A stretch of 64,000 nucleotides of DNA from Psychroserpens luteus (GTDB lineage: Bacteria; Bacteroidota; Bacteroidia; Flavobacteriales; Flavobacteriaceae), in assembly GCF_015319355.1 (NCBI RefSeq), contig NZ_JADILU010000002.1, positions 667,928 through 731,927 on the forward strand, written 5' to 3'. The position numbers and the translations under genes are program-made. Every line of letters begins with the position of its first letter. Position 1 is the first letter of the stretch. A model generated the notes under the pieces. That model was not told the DNA's origin. It searched no databases and was given only the letters and a program-made list of their open reading frames with translations. Positions 1-9,261 of the stretch are shown piece after piece.

Positions 1-1
1 T

Positions 2-1639
2 TCAAAAAAGGAGTTGCAAATTTTGGTTTTTGATCCTTCCAAATTTCCTGGAGCTGGACCTGTTTGGTATTTGGAACAAGCAGATTCTAATTGGACAAAT
101 ATCACAGAGCGTGCGCTTATTGGTTTAAAAGGAAGAACTGAGATTGACTATCTTGATCTTAAAATCCCAGCCTTTCCATCCTACCATGAATGGGCAAATT
201 ATAAACAAGAAGACACTGAACCAGACACCTTTCCTCCTAGACATAAAATCGGACAATATCTCAATGAGAGATTTGAATCGTTGCATACTATTTTAAAATC
301 TAGTCCTAACTTTAAATTCGTTGAATCAAAAGTCGTTTCATTAGAATTCACCAATGATAAACTGATAGTAAAAACTCAAAATGAATCTTATATATGTAAT
401 GAAACTTTACTCACAATTGGACACCAACCTACGAAGCAATCTCAACAATTAAAGTCGTGGCATGAACATGCAAATACAAATAATGGATTATTGGTTTTTG
501 ACGAACCTTATCCAGTTTCAAAATTTGATAACCTTAAAAATCAAACGAATAGAACCATTGGATTGAGAGGATTTGGATTGGCAATGATTGATGTGATGCG
601 AGCTTTAGTTATTAATAACTTCGGAAATTTTAAAATTATAGATCCTTCAACTTTTGAATCTATTTATTATAAATCAAAAACTCAGAATTTAAAACTAATT
701 CCCTTTTCTCTTGATGGCTTACCATTAATTCCGAAGCCATTAAACCCTGAAATTGATGCTTGGTTTCAACCTACAGAAGATGAAATATCATTTTTTAAAT
801 CTGAAATAGAGACATATGCTCAAGGTAATAAACAAGCAGATTCTATCGATTTTCTTATAAAACCTATAGCTAAAATCATCTCAAGAATTTATGAAGATTT
901 AGGTTCAAAAGCGATGCCTCATAATTTAGACTCACATCAATTAGAGGCCATTGTTTTGGCTTGGTTAAAAAATCAAGATTATAAAAATACACTTATTCAA
1001 GATAAAACAATTGCTGTTTATGATCTCATTAAATCATACATAAACATGGCTTTAGGTGAACAATCTATTAGTCTCGATTTTTGTATCGGACAAGTTTGGA
1101 GACATTGTCAACCTACATTATACACATCATTTTCACATTCAAATTTAGATGATGAACTCATTGAAGAGGTAATTGCTTTAGATGAAAGTACAAAGTGCTA
1201 TTCTTATGGACCACCAATTGAAAGTATGCAACAAGTTCTTGCTCTTGTTGATGCAGATGTTTTGTCATTAGATTTTACAAATGATCCAGATATTGAATTT
1301 ATAAATGAAGGTTGGAAATTAAAAAACAATAAAGGTGAAAATATAACGACCTCAGTAATGATCAATTCGGTCTTAGATTCACCAAAGTTATTAGAAGTTA
1401 GTTCTTCAATTATTGAAAATTTGATTGCAGATGATTTGATCCAACCTATTCATACAAAATTAGGAATTGAAACAAAAAAGAATGGTATTGTTATTTCTTC
1501 GGAAATTGAAAAACAAATACCAATCGCTGTTTTAGGACGCTTAGCAAAAGGAAGTGTTATTGGTGTTGACGCTATTTTAGAATGTTTTGGTAACCGTATC
1601 AAGGATTGGGCAAAATCATTTGTAGAGCGACTAGATTAA
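2..1639 (+). CDS. FAD/NAD(P)-binding protein, 5' end cut by the window edge
   Basis: The frame is open through the left edge (codons for S-K-K-E precede L-Q-I-L-V-F-D), so this is the C-terminal ~545 residues of a longer protein. The TTG at 14 is probably internal. The segment ILVFDPSKFPGAG looks like the second strand of a Rossmann fold ending in the ribose-binding acid, which would put the GxGxxG loop just outside the window. TIGHQP and the glycine-rich GLRGFGLAMID segment further on fit a second nucleotide-binding half. This pattern matches FAD/NAD(P)-binding proteins of the NAD_binding_9 type. The substrate is unknown. The gene converges with the minus-strand DUF4130 gene and overlaps its end by 4 bp. 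Confidence 0.7.
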   Translation, partial: SKKELQILVFDPSKFPGAGPVWYLEQADSNWTNITERALIGLKGRTEIDYLDLKIPAFPSYHEWANYKQEDTEPDTFPPRHKIGQYLNERFESLHTILKSSPNFKFVESKVVSLEFTNDKLIVKTQNESYICNETLLTIGHQPTKQSQQLKSWHEHANTNNGLLVFDEPYPVSKFDNLKNQTNRTIGLRGFGLAMIDVMRALVINNFGNFKIIDPSTFESIYYKSKTQNLKLIPFSLDGLPLIPKPLNPEIDAWFQPTEDEISFFKSEIETYAQGNKQADSIDFLIKPIAKIISRIYEDLGSKAMPHNLDSHQLEAIVLAWLKNQDYKNTLIQDKTIAVYDLIKSYINMALGEQSISLDFCIGQVWRHCQPTLYTSFSHSNLDDELIEEVIALDESTKCYSYGPPIESMQQVLALVDADVLSLDFTNDPDIEFINEGWKLKNNKGENITTSVMINSVLDSPKLLEVSSSIIENLIADDLIQPIHTKLGIETKKNGIVISSEIEKQIPIAVLGRLAKGSVIGVDAILECFGNRIKDWAKSFVERLD

Positions 1640-2412
1640 TCTGGTTGTTTCTCGCTTAAATATTTCCAATAACGCTTTGGTACATGACGAATGTGGAGTT
1701 TCGTATTTTTTCTAGATTCTATATTGGTACTTTTAAAATAGTCTTTCCATAATCTTTGAAACTCGAACTCTTGCTTAGCAAAGTAATCACTATCCGTTTT
1801 TGTGAAATCAAAAAGTTGAGGAAAATCCATATTGATAATTTCAACTTTTTCTAAATCATAGAACAAACCATAATGTCTTTTAATATCATAAATCATCCAT
1901 TTTTGATCAGCATAACGTCGCTCAAAATGTTTAGATATTAGTGGAAGCACATTAAAATCTGGTTCTATACTAGCAAAATAGATATCATCTTTTGTTAATC
2001 TAAACCTTACAAATGCTTCCATGCGATGTTTTTCTCGACCTACCATTTTTGCTGTTTGTGCAATTTTTAATACTGAAGGATGAGAAAAATCTTTATCTAT
2101 TTTTTTATCGGATTTAGAAAATGCATATCTCATATAATCAAGCAATATGTTTTCTACACCAGCTTGTTCACTCAAAAAAGTATAATAGAGTTGGAAACTT
2201 CCTGTAGACGAGAGTTTTGATTTAAGTCCTGTCCAAACTCGATTGGCTTTTTCATTTTCCGTTGTAATTATGATATCTTCAGAAAACAGGCCATTTTGCA
2301 CAACAAATTCATTTACAATGCTCACAGCATTTAACTTGTGTTCAAATACATAAAATACAGCACTTAAAAAACCGTCAAAAGTTCCATCGTATATGAGTTT
2401 CTTTTCTTGCAT
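1636..2412 (-). CDS. DUF4130 / TIGR03915-type putative DNA metabolism protein
   Basis: 258 residues beginning QEKKLIYDGTFDGFLSAVF, the hallmark start of the TIGR03915 (DUF4130) family, which accompanies a radical SAM protein. The C-terminal part (RRYADQKWMIYDIKRHYGLF) is the conserved DUF4130 region. Known from the family: members are linked or fused to uracil-DNA-glycosylase-like domains and are presumed to act on DNA. No reaction is proven. The ATG directly abuts the stop of the radical SAM gene upstream (2412/2413), so the two are certainly co-transcribed and probably work together. Confidence 0.8.
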   Translation of the reverse strand: MQEKKLIYDGTFDGFLSAVFYVFEHKLNAVSIVNEFVVQNGLFSEDIIITTENEKANRVWTGLKSKLSSTGSFQLYYTFLSEQAGVENILLDYMRYAFSKSDKKIDKDFSHPSVLKIAQTAKMVGREKHRMEAFVRFRLTKDDIYFASIEPDFNVLPLISKHFERRYADQKWMIYDIKRHYGLFYDLEKVEIINMDFPQLFDFTKTDSDYFAKQEFEFQRLWKDYFKSTNIESRKNTKLHIRHVPKRYWKYLSEKQPD

Positions 2413-3675
2413 CTATCCAAATAAACTCATTTGATTGCTTAATGTTTTTGTATACTTACTTGTAGAATTTTGAAGAATCAAACCTTTAATTTTTTCCGCA
2501 GAAAGATCCCGTCTTTCAAATTGATTACTATCGCAAATCATGAAATATTGAGCTCTGTTTAAAGCGATTCCTATCTTTTTGAGATGGTCCCAATTCAATC
2601 TTCTAAAACGTCGTGCATTTATTATTTTGTAAACAGATTTCATTCCCAAACCAGGAATTCTAGCCAGCATTCTTTTATCTGCTGTATTGACATCTACAGG
2701 AAACTCATGTAAATTACGTAAAGCCCAACTTAACTTAGGATCAATATCTAAATCAAGATTTTGATGCTTTGCATTTAATATCTCGCTCACATCAAATCCA
2801 TAAAAACGCATCAGCCAATCGGTTTGATATAATCGATTTTCACGAAGCATTGGGACTTCACTCCCAATTTTAGGCAATCTGTCATCATAACTAATTGGTA
2901 CATAACCAGAATAATAGACGCGTTTTAAATTAAAGGATTTATAAAAGTAATTTGAGGTTTGCATAATTTGAAAATCATTTTCTCCACTAGCTCCAATAAT
3001 CATTTGCGTGCTTTGTCCTGCAGGCGCATATTTAGGCGTACTTTTTATAAGTTTCTTTTCTGCTTTGTATTGAATGATTTCATTTTTAACCTTTACCATA
3101 GGTTTGATAAAGTCTGCTCTATTTTTATCTGGAGCTAATTTTTTAAGTCCAGCTTCTGTAGGTATTTCTATATTTACACTTAATCGATCTGCATACAAAC
3201 CTGCTTCTCTCATTAATTCATCTGAAGCTCCTGGAATTGATTTTAAATGAATATAGCCATTAAAGTTTTCTTCAAGCCTCAATTTCTTAGCCACTGCAAC
3301 TAAACATTCCATAGTATAATCTGCACTTTTAAAAATCCCGGAACTCAAAAATAAGCCTTCAATATAATTGCGTCTATAAAAATTGATTGTCAAATCAACA
3401 ACTTCTTGAACTTTAAATGCAGCTCTCTTAATGTCATTACTTTTTCGAGTGACACAATACGCACAATCAAAAATGCAATAATTAGTAAGTAGAATCTTTA
3501 AAAGTGAAACACAACGACCATCCTCAGTGTATGAATGACAAATTCCCATTCCTGTAGAATCACCTAAACCTTTGTTCTTGTTAGCTCGATTGCTGCCACT
3601 TGAAGAGCAAGAGACATCGTATTTTGCTGCATCTGCTAGAATCTTTAATTTTTCTTGTGTACGTTCAAATGACAT
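2413..3675 (-). CDS. Putative DNA modification/repair radical SAM protein (TIGR03916)
   Basis: 420 residues. The radical SAM cluster motif CIFDCAYC (C-x3-C-x2-C) lies at about residues 67-74, in the context LLTNYCIFDCAYCVTR, followed by a TIM-barrel-like body. Near the C-terminus VNTADKRMLARIPGLGMKS is a helix-hairpin-helix DNA-binding element, which supports a nucleic-acid substrate. The early C-S-S-S-G-S-N-R and GMGICHSYTEDGRC segments are typical of the family. It is the first gene of a two-gene operon with the DUF4130 protein. The exact lesion or modification handled is unknown. A -7-like box lies about 60 bp upstream. Confidence 0.85.
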   Translation of the reverse strand: MSFERTQEKLKILADAAKYDVSCSSSGSNRANKNKGLGDSTGMGICHSYTEDGRCVSLLKILLTNYCIFDCAYCVTRKSNDIKRAAFKVQEVVDLTINFYRRNYIEGLFLSSGIFKSADYTMECLVAVAKKLRLEENFNGYIHLKSIPGASDELMREAGLYADRLSVNIEIPTEAGLKKLAPDKNRADFIKPMVKVKNEIIQYKAEKKLIKSTPKYAPAGQSTQMIIGASGENDFQIMQTSNYFYKSFNLKRVYYSGYVPISYDDRLPKIGSEVPMLRENRLYQTDWLMRFYGFDVSEILNAKHQNLDLDIDPKLSWALRNLHEFPVDVNTADKRMLARIPGLGMKSVYKIINARRFRRLNWDHLKKIGIALNRAQYFMICDSNQFERRDLSAEKIKGLILQNSTSKYTKTLSNQMSLFG

Positions 3676-3734
3676 CAGTAGAATTATTTAGAAGGTAAAT
3701 ATCGTAATTATTTACACATTGTACTAATAATTTT

Positions 3735-3742
3735 CAAACATA
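3735..3742 (-). promoter_or_regulatory. Candidate -7 box for the radical SAM / DUF4130 operon
   Basis: On the minus strand this reads TATGTTTG, matching the Bacteroidota -7 consensus TAnnTTTG, about 60 bp before the ATG at 3675. No clear TTG -33 element is visible at the usual spacing, so support is from one half-site only. Confidence 0.35.
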
Positions 3743-3832
3743 TGTTGTAAATTTTGATATTATATGATATGCGTTAATAATTGTATTAAAATTTGTAATG
3801 ATTAACTTAAAATTTAATTAAAATGAACTTCG

Positions 3833-4441
3833 ATGAAATTAATCATACAAATTCTAATTTTTATTTCTAGCCTATTTATGAGTTCACAGCACATTATACC
3901 AGATTCAATTCATAACGAAGTAACAACTGCTTTATCCTACTATCCGGAATTGGATAGTATTAATATTGAATTTAGGTTTAAGAAGAATATAAAAAAATCT
4001 ACGATGCAGGCTCGACCTCGATTTGGAAGTTTCTTCCGAAGCAAAAAAAATCGTAAATATGTTATTTTAATTAGTGAGACTTTTAAAATTTCGGATACTA
4101 CATTTAAAACACGAGATATCCCATTTGATATTTTTACAGGATGGATTGGACATGAATTGGGACACATTATGGATTACCAAGACAGAAGTAAATTGAATCT
4201 CATTTGGTTTGGTATAAAATATGTACTGTCAGACAACCACATTGTTGAAGCAGAACGTGCTGCAGATGGTTTTGCAGTTTCTCATGGTATGGAAGACTAC
4301 ATCCTGAAGACTAAAGATTTTATTCTTAATCATGCCAACATCACAACGTCTTACAAGGATAGAATTAAGAAGTATTATCTATCACCTGAAGAAATTATGG
4401 AACTCGTTAAAACTCGTGATTTAGAAATAGTTGAAGATTAG
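3833..4441 (+). CDS. Secreted or membrane-anchored zincin-like metalloprotease, function unknown
   Basis: 202 residues. The N-terminus (MKLIIQILIFISSLFMSSQ) is a signal peptide or anchor. A zinc-metalloprotease motif HELGH occurs at about residues 107-111 (WIGHELGHIMDYQD). About 35 residues later EAERAADGFAVSHG supplies a plausible third ligand (E) and the A-D pattern common to gluzincins. I do not recognise a named family. It is monocistronic and converges with the GH3 gene, overlapping it by 4 bp. The ATG at 3833 is chosen because it opens the signal peptide directly. Confidence 0.65.
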   Translation: MKLIIQILIFISSLFMSSQHIIPDSIHNEVTTALSYYPELDSINIEFRFKKNIKKSTMQARPRFGSFFRSKKNRKYVILISETFKISDTTFKTRDIPFDIFTGWIGHELGHIMDYQDRSKLNLIWFGIKYVLSDNHIVEAERAADGFAVSHGMEDYILKTKDFILNHANITTSYKDRIKKYYLSPEEIMELVKTRDLEIVED

Positions 4442-5964
4442 TTCTCCGACACAAAAGTTTCCCAATCTGCAAATTTTTCTTCTCCCATAACACGTTCCAT
4501 TTTTACTTGTCCACCTTTTTTCTTGTTATTAGCATTCCAGTCATAAAAAGTATCTGGAGAAATTAATTTAACCACTACACCATGCAAAGCTTTACTTCTT
4601 GCTACTTTATAGTTCTTGTTAGCTTCCTGTAAGCTTTTATCTAATGCTTGAGCTACTTGTTCGTTATTTTTTCTCTCTAATTCTGTTCCCAAATACCAAT
4701 AGTGATAAAATTCTCCATCCTCTCCTCTTTTAGCACAGATTGTATACTCTGTTATTGTGGTATCAAACTGTTTTTCCAAATCTCTCATTGCAGTATCCAT
4801 TTTATTTACAGATAATTGAGAACCAACCGTATTTAAAAAGAATTTAGTACGACCTGTAATTTTTATCTCAGCACGTTGTATATCAGTAAACTCAATAGTA
4901 TCACCTATCAAATATCTCCAAGCACCACTTACTGTACTTATAATTAAAGCATAATCTTGATCCAATTCAACTTCACTTAATGTTAGCGCTGGAGCATCAT
5001 TAGTTAAAGACCCGTCTTCATTAATATACTCTGGTTTAAATGGTACAAATTCAAAATAAATTCCGTTATCTGTGTTAAGTTGCATAGCATCTGTTTCTGG
5101 ACGAACTTGAGTAGCTATATAGCCTTCGGAAGCTAAATAGGTATCAATTACAGTCACTGGCTTTCCCATTAACGATTGAAAACTTTTTTCATAAGGACCA
5201 AAAGCCACTCCTCCAGATGTAAATACTTGAAGATTTGGCCAAATTTCATGAATATTATTGAGTTTGTGATGTTCTATAACTTTTTGAAGCATGAGCTCAA
5301 TCCATGATGGAATTCCACTCAAAGCACCAATATCCCAATCTTCAGCGCGTTCTGCAATACGTTGAACACGATCATCCCAATCATCAATTTTAGCAATCTC
5401 TTCTCCTGGCTTATAATAACTTCTAAACCACGTTGGGATATTGCTTGCTGTAATTCCGCTAATTTCGCCTTCCAGATGATCGTCTTTTTCGTCTAAATCT
5501 GTCGAGCTTCCTAGCATCATCATTTCTTTTTCGAAAAAATCGGCAGGTAAATCAAAGTTTTTAAGTGCAAAGACTTGTTTGATTCCTGCTTGACGAATAG
5601 CATCAATCATATCATCTGTAACAGGAATACGTTTACTCGTTTTACCAGTAGTTCCAGAGCTTAATGCAAAGTAAGATGGGTTTCCTGGCCAAGTCACATC
5701 ACTTTCTCCTTCATGAAGTTTATGCCACCAATCGTCATTCATTTTATTGTAATCAAAGAAGGGTAATCTATCAGCAAATTGCTTAGCTGGATTATCTGAA
5801 TCTAAAATGTCCTGAAACTTATAATGTGATCCAAACTGTGTGTTTTTTGCTTTTTCTAGCAATTGTTTTAATACATCTTGCTGAGCTTCTCCGTGGATGA
5901 TTTCCGAAGAAAATGTATCCTTTAAATTAATTATGCCTTTAATAATGTTTCCTAAAATTGCCAT
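4438..5964 (-). CDS. GH3 auxin-responsive-promoter family protein (acyl-adenylating enzyme)
   Basis: 508 residues, the normal length for bacterial GH3 proteins. The ATP/AMP-binding signature SSGTTGKTSKRIPVT lies near residues 104-118, and the C-terminal region has SGAWRYLIGDTIEF and the ITGRTKFFLN motif, as in the ANL adenylate-forming superfamily. Plant GH3 enzymes conjugate amino acids to acyl acids. The bacterial substrate is not known and cannot be read from sequence. Expected to be cytoplasmic, with no signal peptide. Transcribed alone; divergent from the EEP gene across a 201-bp AT-rich spacer in which I see no strong promoter. Confidence 0.85.
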   Translation of the reverse strand: MAILGNIIKGIINLKDTFSSEIIHGEAQQDVLKQLLEKAKNTQFGSHYKFQDILDSDNPAKQFADRLPFFDYNKMNDDWWHKLHEGESDVTWPGNPSYFALSSGTTGKTSKRIPVTDDMIDAIRQAGIKQVFALKNFDLPADFFEKEMMMLGSSTDLDEKDDHLEGEISGITASNIPTWFRSYYKPGEEIAKIDDWDDRVQRIAERAEDWDIGALSGIPSWIELMLQKVIEHHKLNNIHEIWPNLQVFTSGGVAFGPYEKSFQSLMGKPVTVIDTYLASEGYIATQVRPETDAMQLNTDNGIYFEFVPFKPEYINEDGSLTNDAPALTLSEVELDQDYALIISTVSGAWRYLIGDTIEFTDIQRAEIKITGRTKFFLNTVGSQLSVNKMDTAMRDLEKQFDTTITEYTICAKRGEDGEFYHYWYLGTELERKNNEQVAQALDKSLQEANKNYKVARSKALHGVVVKLISPDTFYDWNANNKKKGGQVKMERVMGEEKFADWETFVSEN

Positions 5965-6165
5965 ATTATATTCTTAATTCTCCTTAATTATTAGTCACTT
6001 TTTTCTCTCCAGTGATGGATTCTTTGTCCATTAAATTTTAAAATAAATAATTTTACTTTTAATAAATCGAAGATATGCAATGAGAATTACCATTTGTAAT
6101 CCAAAAGCAAAAACAATTAACACAATTACGTTTATTATACAAATTCACAAAATTAAATAAGTAAC

Positions 6166-7269
6166 TTGAAACATAAACTAACTACAATCTTGAAAAATCT
6201 TAAACTCAAAAATTTTCTAACCATTTTTGGAATGGTTGCCATAGTTTTAACATTAATGCCATTTATTGCATTTGACTTTTGGTGGATTAGGATGTTTGAC
6301 TTTCCACATTTGCAACTTACTTTTCTAACATTTGCAGCAATTTTATTCTACATAATTAGATTTGATTTTAAAGCTTGGAGAGATTACTTTTTTATAAGCA
6401 TCTTAATTGGTTGTTCTATTTTTCAACTGACTAAAATTTTTCCATATACAAAATTTGCAGATTTTGAAGTCTTAGATTCTCAAAAAAATGACCCTGGATT
6501 TAGCTTGTTTACATCAAATGTTCTTCAGAAAAATGAGAAGCATGATCTTTTAAAATCAATGTCTAAAACTTTAGATGCAGATATAATGCTTTTTACCGAA
6601 ACTAATGTGAAATGGATGAATGCTATCAAAAAAGACTTGAATTCATCGTATATTAATGAAGTTGAAGTGCCGAAATCTAATACCTACGGAATGTTGTTGT
6701 ATTCTAAACTGGAATTATTTGATACAGAAATAAAATACTTGGTCAGCGATAGTATCCCATCTATTCACACAAAATTTAAGTTGGCTTCAAATGATACGAT
6801 TCAATTATATGCTATCCATCCAACACCTCCAATGCCTCAAGAGAATCCTTTATCTACAGATAGAGATGCAGAAATGATGATGATTGCAAAACTAGCCTTA
6901 GATTCTAAATATCCTGTAATTGTTATTGGAGATTTCAATGATGTTGCTTGGTCTGAGACATCAAAATTATTTCAAAAAGTTAGTAGATTACTTGATATAC
7001 GAAAAGGACGAGGTTTGTACAATACCTATAATGCAGATAGTTATTTGATGCGTTGGCCTTTAGATCATATATTTATTTCTAGTGATTTTAAACTGAAAAC
7101 AGTAGAGCTTTGTGAAGATATAAATTCTGATCATTTTCCGCTTTATACAGAATTGAGTTTTGAGCCAGAAGATCGTAAACTCCAGCAACGACCTAATCCT
7201 ACAGCTGATGAATTGAAAAGAGCAGAAGATCAAATAGAAAAATTTAAGGAAGCACAATTAAAAACATAG
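6166..7269 (+). CDS. Membrane-anchored endonuclease/exonuclease/phosphatase (EEP) family protein
   Basis: 367 residues. The first ~95 residues hold about three hydrophobic helices, followed by an EEP catalytic domain: FTETNVKW (metal-binding Glu), IGDFNDVAW (Asp/Asn pair) and SDHFPLYTEL (catalytic Asp-His). The C-terminus is a charged tail. These residues place it in the DNase I/sphingomyelinase-like fold, but the substrate (nucleic acid, phospholipid or phosphoester) is undetermined. The TTG start at 6166 is used because no ATG precedes the first helix; the next Met (6232) falls inside it. The DUF421 gene follows after 4 bp. Confidence 0.75.
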   Translation: MKHKLTTILKNLKLKNFLTIFGMVAIVLTLMPFIAFDFWWIRMFDFPHLQLTFLTFAAILFYIIRFDFKAWRDYFFISILIGCSIFQLTKIFPYTKFADFEVLDSQKNDPGFSLFTSNVLQKNEKHDLLKSMSKTLDADIMLFTETNVKWMNAIKKDLNSSYINEVEVPKSNTYGMLLYSKLELFDTEIKYLVSDSIPSIHTKFKLASNDTIQLYAIHPTPPMPQENPLSTDRDAEMMMIAKLALDSKYPVIVIGDFNDVAWSETSKLFQKVSRLLDIRKGRGLYNTYNADSYLMRWPLDHIFISSDFKLKTVELCEDINSDHFPLYTELSFEPEDRKLQQRPNPTADELKRAEDQIEKFKEAQLKT

Positions 7270-7273
7270 TATT

Positions 7274-7783
7274 ATGAAAGAATGGTTTACAATATCTTCG
7301 GAAAGTTTAATAGCAATTATACTTACAGCAATTGGAATATACATTGCGCTAGTCATTATGACACGTATTAGCGGAAAGCGTAGTTTTTCTAAAATGTCGA
7401 GTTTTGATTTTGCAATAACTGTTGCCATTGGGTCAATTTTAGCAACTGCAATTGTATCAAAATCGGTCTCACTACAACAAGGTATTATTGGATTGCTAAG
7501 TATTTATGTCATTCAAATATTTGTTGCTTATGCCAGACGATGGGATTTTATTCAAAACCTTATGGATAATAAACCAACGTTATTAATGAAAGATGGAGAA
7601 GTTATTGAAGATAATCTTAAAAAGTGTCATGTCACAGCATCAGATTTAAAAGCAAAATTAAGAGAAGCCAATGTGATTCAATTATCTGAAGTTAAAGCTG
7701 TTATTTTTGAATCCACTGGAGATATTTCTGTATTACATGGTTCCAGCGATAAGAATATTGATGATTGGATTATGGATTTTTAA
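7274..7783 (+). CDS. DUF421 domain membrane protein (YetF-like)
   Basis: 169 residues. Three N-terminal transmembrane helices carry the conserved RISGKRSFSKMSSFDFAITV segment, followed by a small cytoplasmic domain with NKPTLLMKDGEVIEDNLKK. Both halves are diagnostic of the DUF421/YetF family. The B. subtilis homologues are membrane proteins with a role in spores or the envelope; the function here is unknown. It sits 4 bp after the EEP gene, so the two form one transcription unit. Confidence 0.85.
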   Translation: MKEWFTISSESLIAIILTAIGIYIALVIMTRISGKRSFSKMSSFDFAITVAIGSILATAIVSKSVSLQQGIIGLLSIYVIQIFVAYARRWDFIQNLMDNKPTLLMKDGEVIEDNLKKCHVTASDLKAKLREANVIQLSEVKAVIFESTGDISVLHGSSDKNIDDWIMDF

Positions 7784-7864
7784 ATTTGTTTTGAGTTACA
7801 TTATATATTAAATGCAGTAATTTATAACCTTTTTGCGTTGTTACTTTATTCTCAACTACAAACT

Positions 7865-8482
7865 ATGAACTTTTTTACTTGTTTACTTTTAGGATTTGTT
7901 GTAGCTGCTTCTGGCAGTATAACGCCTAGTTATTTAAATATGACTGTTGTTAAGTTTAGTTTAAAAAGTGGAAAAAAATCTGCATTTTATTTAATTGGAG
8001 GTTTTGCCACAGTGTTGTTTTTTCAGGCAAACATTGGTACTTATCTATCGAGTGTTTTGATGGAAAACTCTGAATACATTACGACTATTCAAAAAGTAGG
8101 AACAGGAATTCTTATCTTATTATCCATCAATTTTTTTAGATTACATTTTACTTCAAAAAAACAATTAAAGAAAATAGAAATCAAAAAATCTAAAGCCTAT
8201 TTACATGGTTTAGGTCTATCACTGTTGAATACAATTGCTATTCCGTTTTACTTTACAACTATTTCTTTTTTAATTGGTCTAGATTATTTTGAATACTCGC
8301 TACTAAATAGTTTTTATTTTTCTATTGGCTCAACTATTGGCTCATTTACGTTATATGGATTATATGCTACGGTTGCTACCAAAATAGAACACAAACTGAC
8401 ATTTGTAGCAAATAAAATGAATTTTATTATAGGTTGTTTAACTGGAATTGTTGGGATTGGTAATTTGATTTATTTGCTATAA
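7865..8482 (+). CDS. LysE-family transporter-like membrane protein
   Basis: About 205 residues with six predicted helices. The opening FTCLLLGFVVAASGSITPS with the following N-M resembles the LysE/RhtB N-terminal motif (GxxPGxxxxN). The family exports amino acids and related small molecules; the substrate is unknown. The ATG at 7865 is preferred over an upstream TTG (7838) because the first helix begins right after it and the TTG adds only nine unconserved residues. Confidence 0.7.
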   Translation: MNFFTCLLLGFVVAASGSITPSYLNMTVVKFSLKSGKKSAFYLIGGFATVLFFQANIGTYLSSVLMENSEYITTIQKVGTGILILLSINFFRLHFTSKKQLKKIEIKKSKAYLHGLGLSLLNTIAIPFYFTTISFLIGLDYFEYSLLNSFYFSIGSTIGSFTLYGLYATVATKIEHKLTFVANKMNFIIGCLTGIVGIGNLIYLL

Positions 8483-8536
8483 ATGAATGGGTTATAAGTT
8501 TTAATAATTCTGCAATAGTTCCATTTGTATGACTAT

Positions 8537-8959
8537 TTACATTCCTAGAGTTTCATAAATGTAACAAATACCCTTTTCATAGTCAATAAAGTAGCGTGAA
8601 CGATCCCATTGATAATCGGGAGCAGCATAAACTGTATAATTTTGATCTGGATTAAACCATGCAAGCTCATCTGTATAAGAAGTCCAACTATCATCATCTG
8701 ATGTTGTAACATCGACCAAGTTGTTTTGTCTTTTAAAAGTGTACCACCATTCTTTAGTTGGTTTGAATTTTAAAAAGACTTCATACTCTAAAGTAAAATG
8801 AGGAGATTGATAATACTCACCATGTAAGATTTTAATGTCTTTTGGTAGGTTGTTGCTTTTTGTCCAATATCGAAATGTATTTTCTGCATCAGAAGATGAA
8901 TGAGAAAAACAACTGACTATTAGTATAAATGAACAAAAAAGGAATACTACTTTTTTCAT
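8537..8959 (-). CDS. Small hypothetical lipoprotein
   Basis: 140 residues. The signal peptide MKKVVFLFCSFILIVSC ends in a lipobox cysteine, so a periplasmic lipid-anchored protein is likely. The mature part is rich in aromatic residues (for example PTKEWWYTFKRQN, DDSWTSYTDELAWF), suggesting a small beta-rich fold. I do not recognise a family. Its start overlaps the end of the upstream two-helix protein by 4 bp (8956-8959), so they are translationally coupled. Confidence 0.6.
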   Translation of the reverse strand: MKKVVFLFCSFILIVSCFSHSSSDAENTFRYWTKSNNLPKDIKILHGEYYQSPHFTLEYEVFLKFKPTKEWWYTFKRQNNLVDVTTSDDDSWTSYTDELAWFNPDQNYTVYAAPDYQWDRSRYFIDYEKGICYIYETLGM

Positions 8960-9249
8960 GATAACATAGTTTCATTTATAGGATGTATTCGTTTTTTTAT
9001 TTTGTCTCCTAGAAAAATACTTAATATCAGTAACAAAATTATATGTATAATTGACCATTCAGGATGTTCGTTAGAAGAACAATTCATGTATAAAACTTCA
9101 ACCCATAAAGGTGTGTCATGTAAATGATAATAACAAAGATCTTTAGGTAGAATAAGCGGACTGATAATATTAAAATCTATATAAAATAATAAACAAAAAA
9201 TCACGAACACATAAAATATAATAAGTAATATGTTATTGACTTTTTTCAC
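8956..9249 (-). CDS. Small hypothetical membrane protein
   Basis: 97 residues with one hydrophobic helix at the N-terminus (LLIIFYVFVIFCLLFYI) and another near the C-terminus (IIHIILLLILSIFLG), joined by a loop with two cysteines (C-Y-Y-H, N-C-S). No family recognised. It lies between bshA and the lipoprotein gene on the same strand, overlapping the latter by 4 bp and following bshA by 12 bp, so it may be the middle gene of a small operon. Confidence 0.55.
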   Translation of the reverse strand: MKKVNNILLIIFYVFVIFCLLFYIDFNIISPLILPKDLCYYHLHDTPLWVEVLYMNCSSNEHPEWSIIHIILLLILSIFLGDKIKKRIHPINETMLS

Positions 9250-9261
9250 CTAAACCATAAA

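Noticed and set aside
8956-9249. Toxin-antitoxin pair with the 8537 lipoprotein
   Set aside because: Overlap and small size fit superficially, but the products are a lipoprotein and a two-helix membrane protein with no toxin or antitoxin motif.
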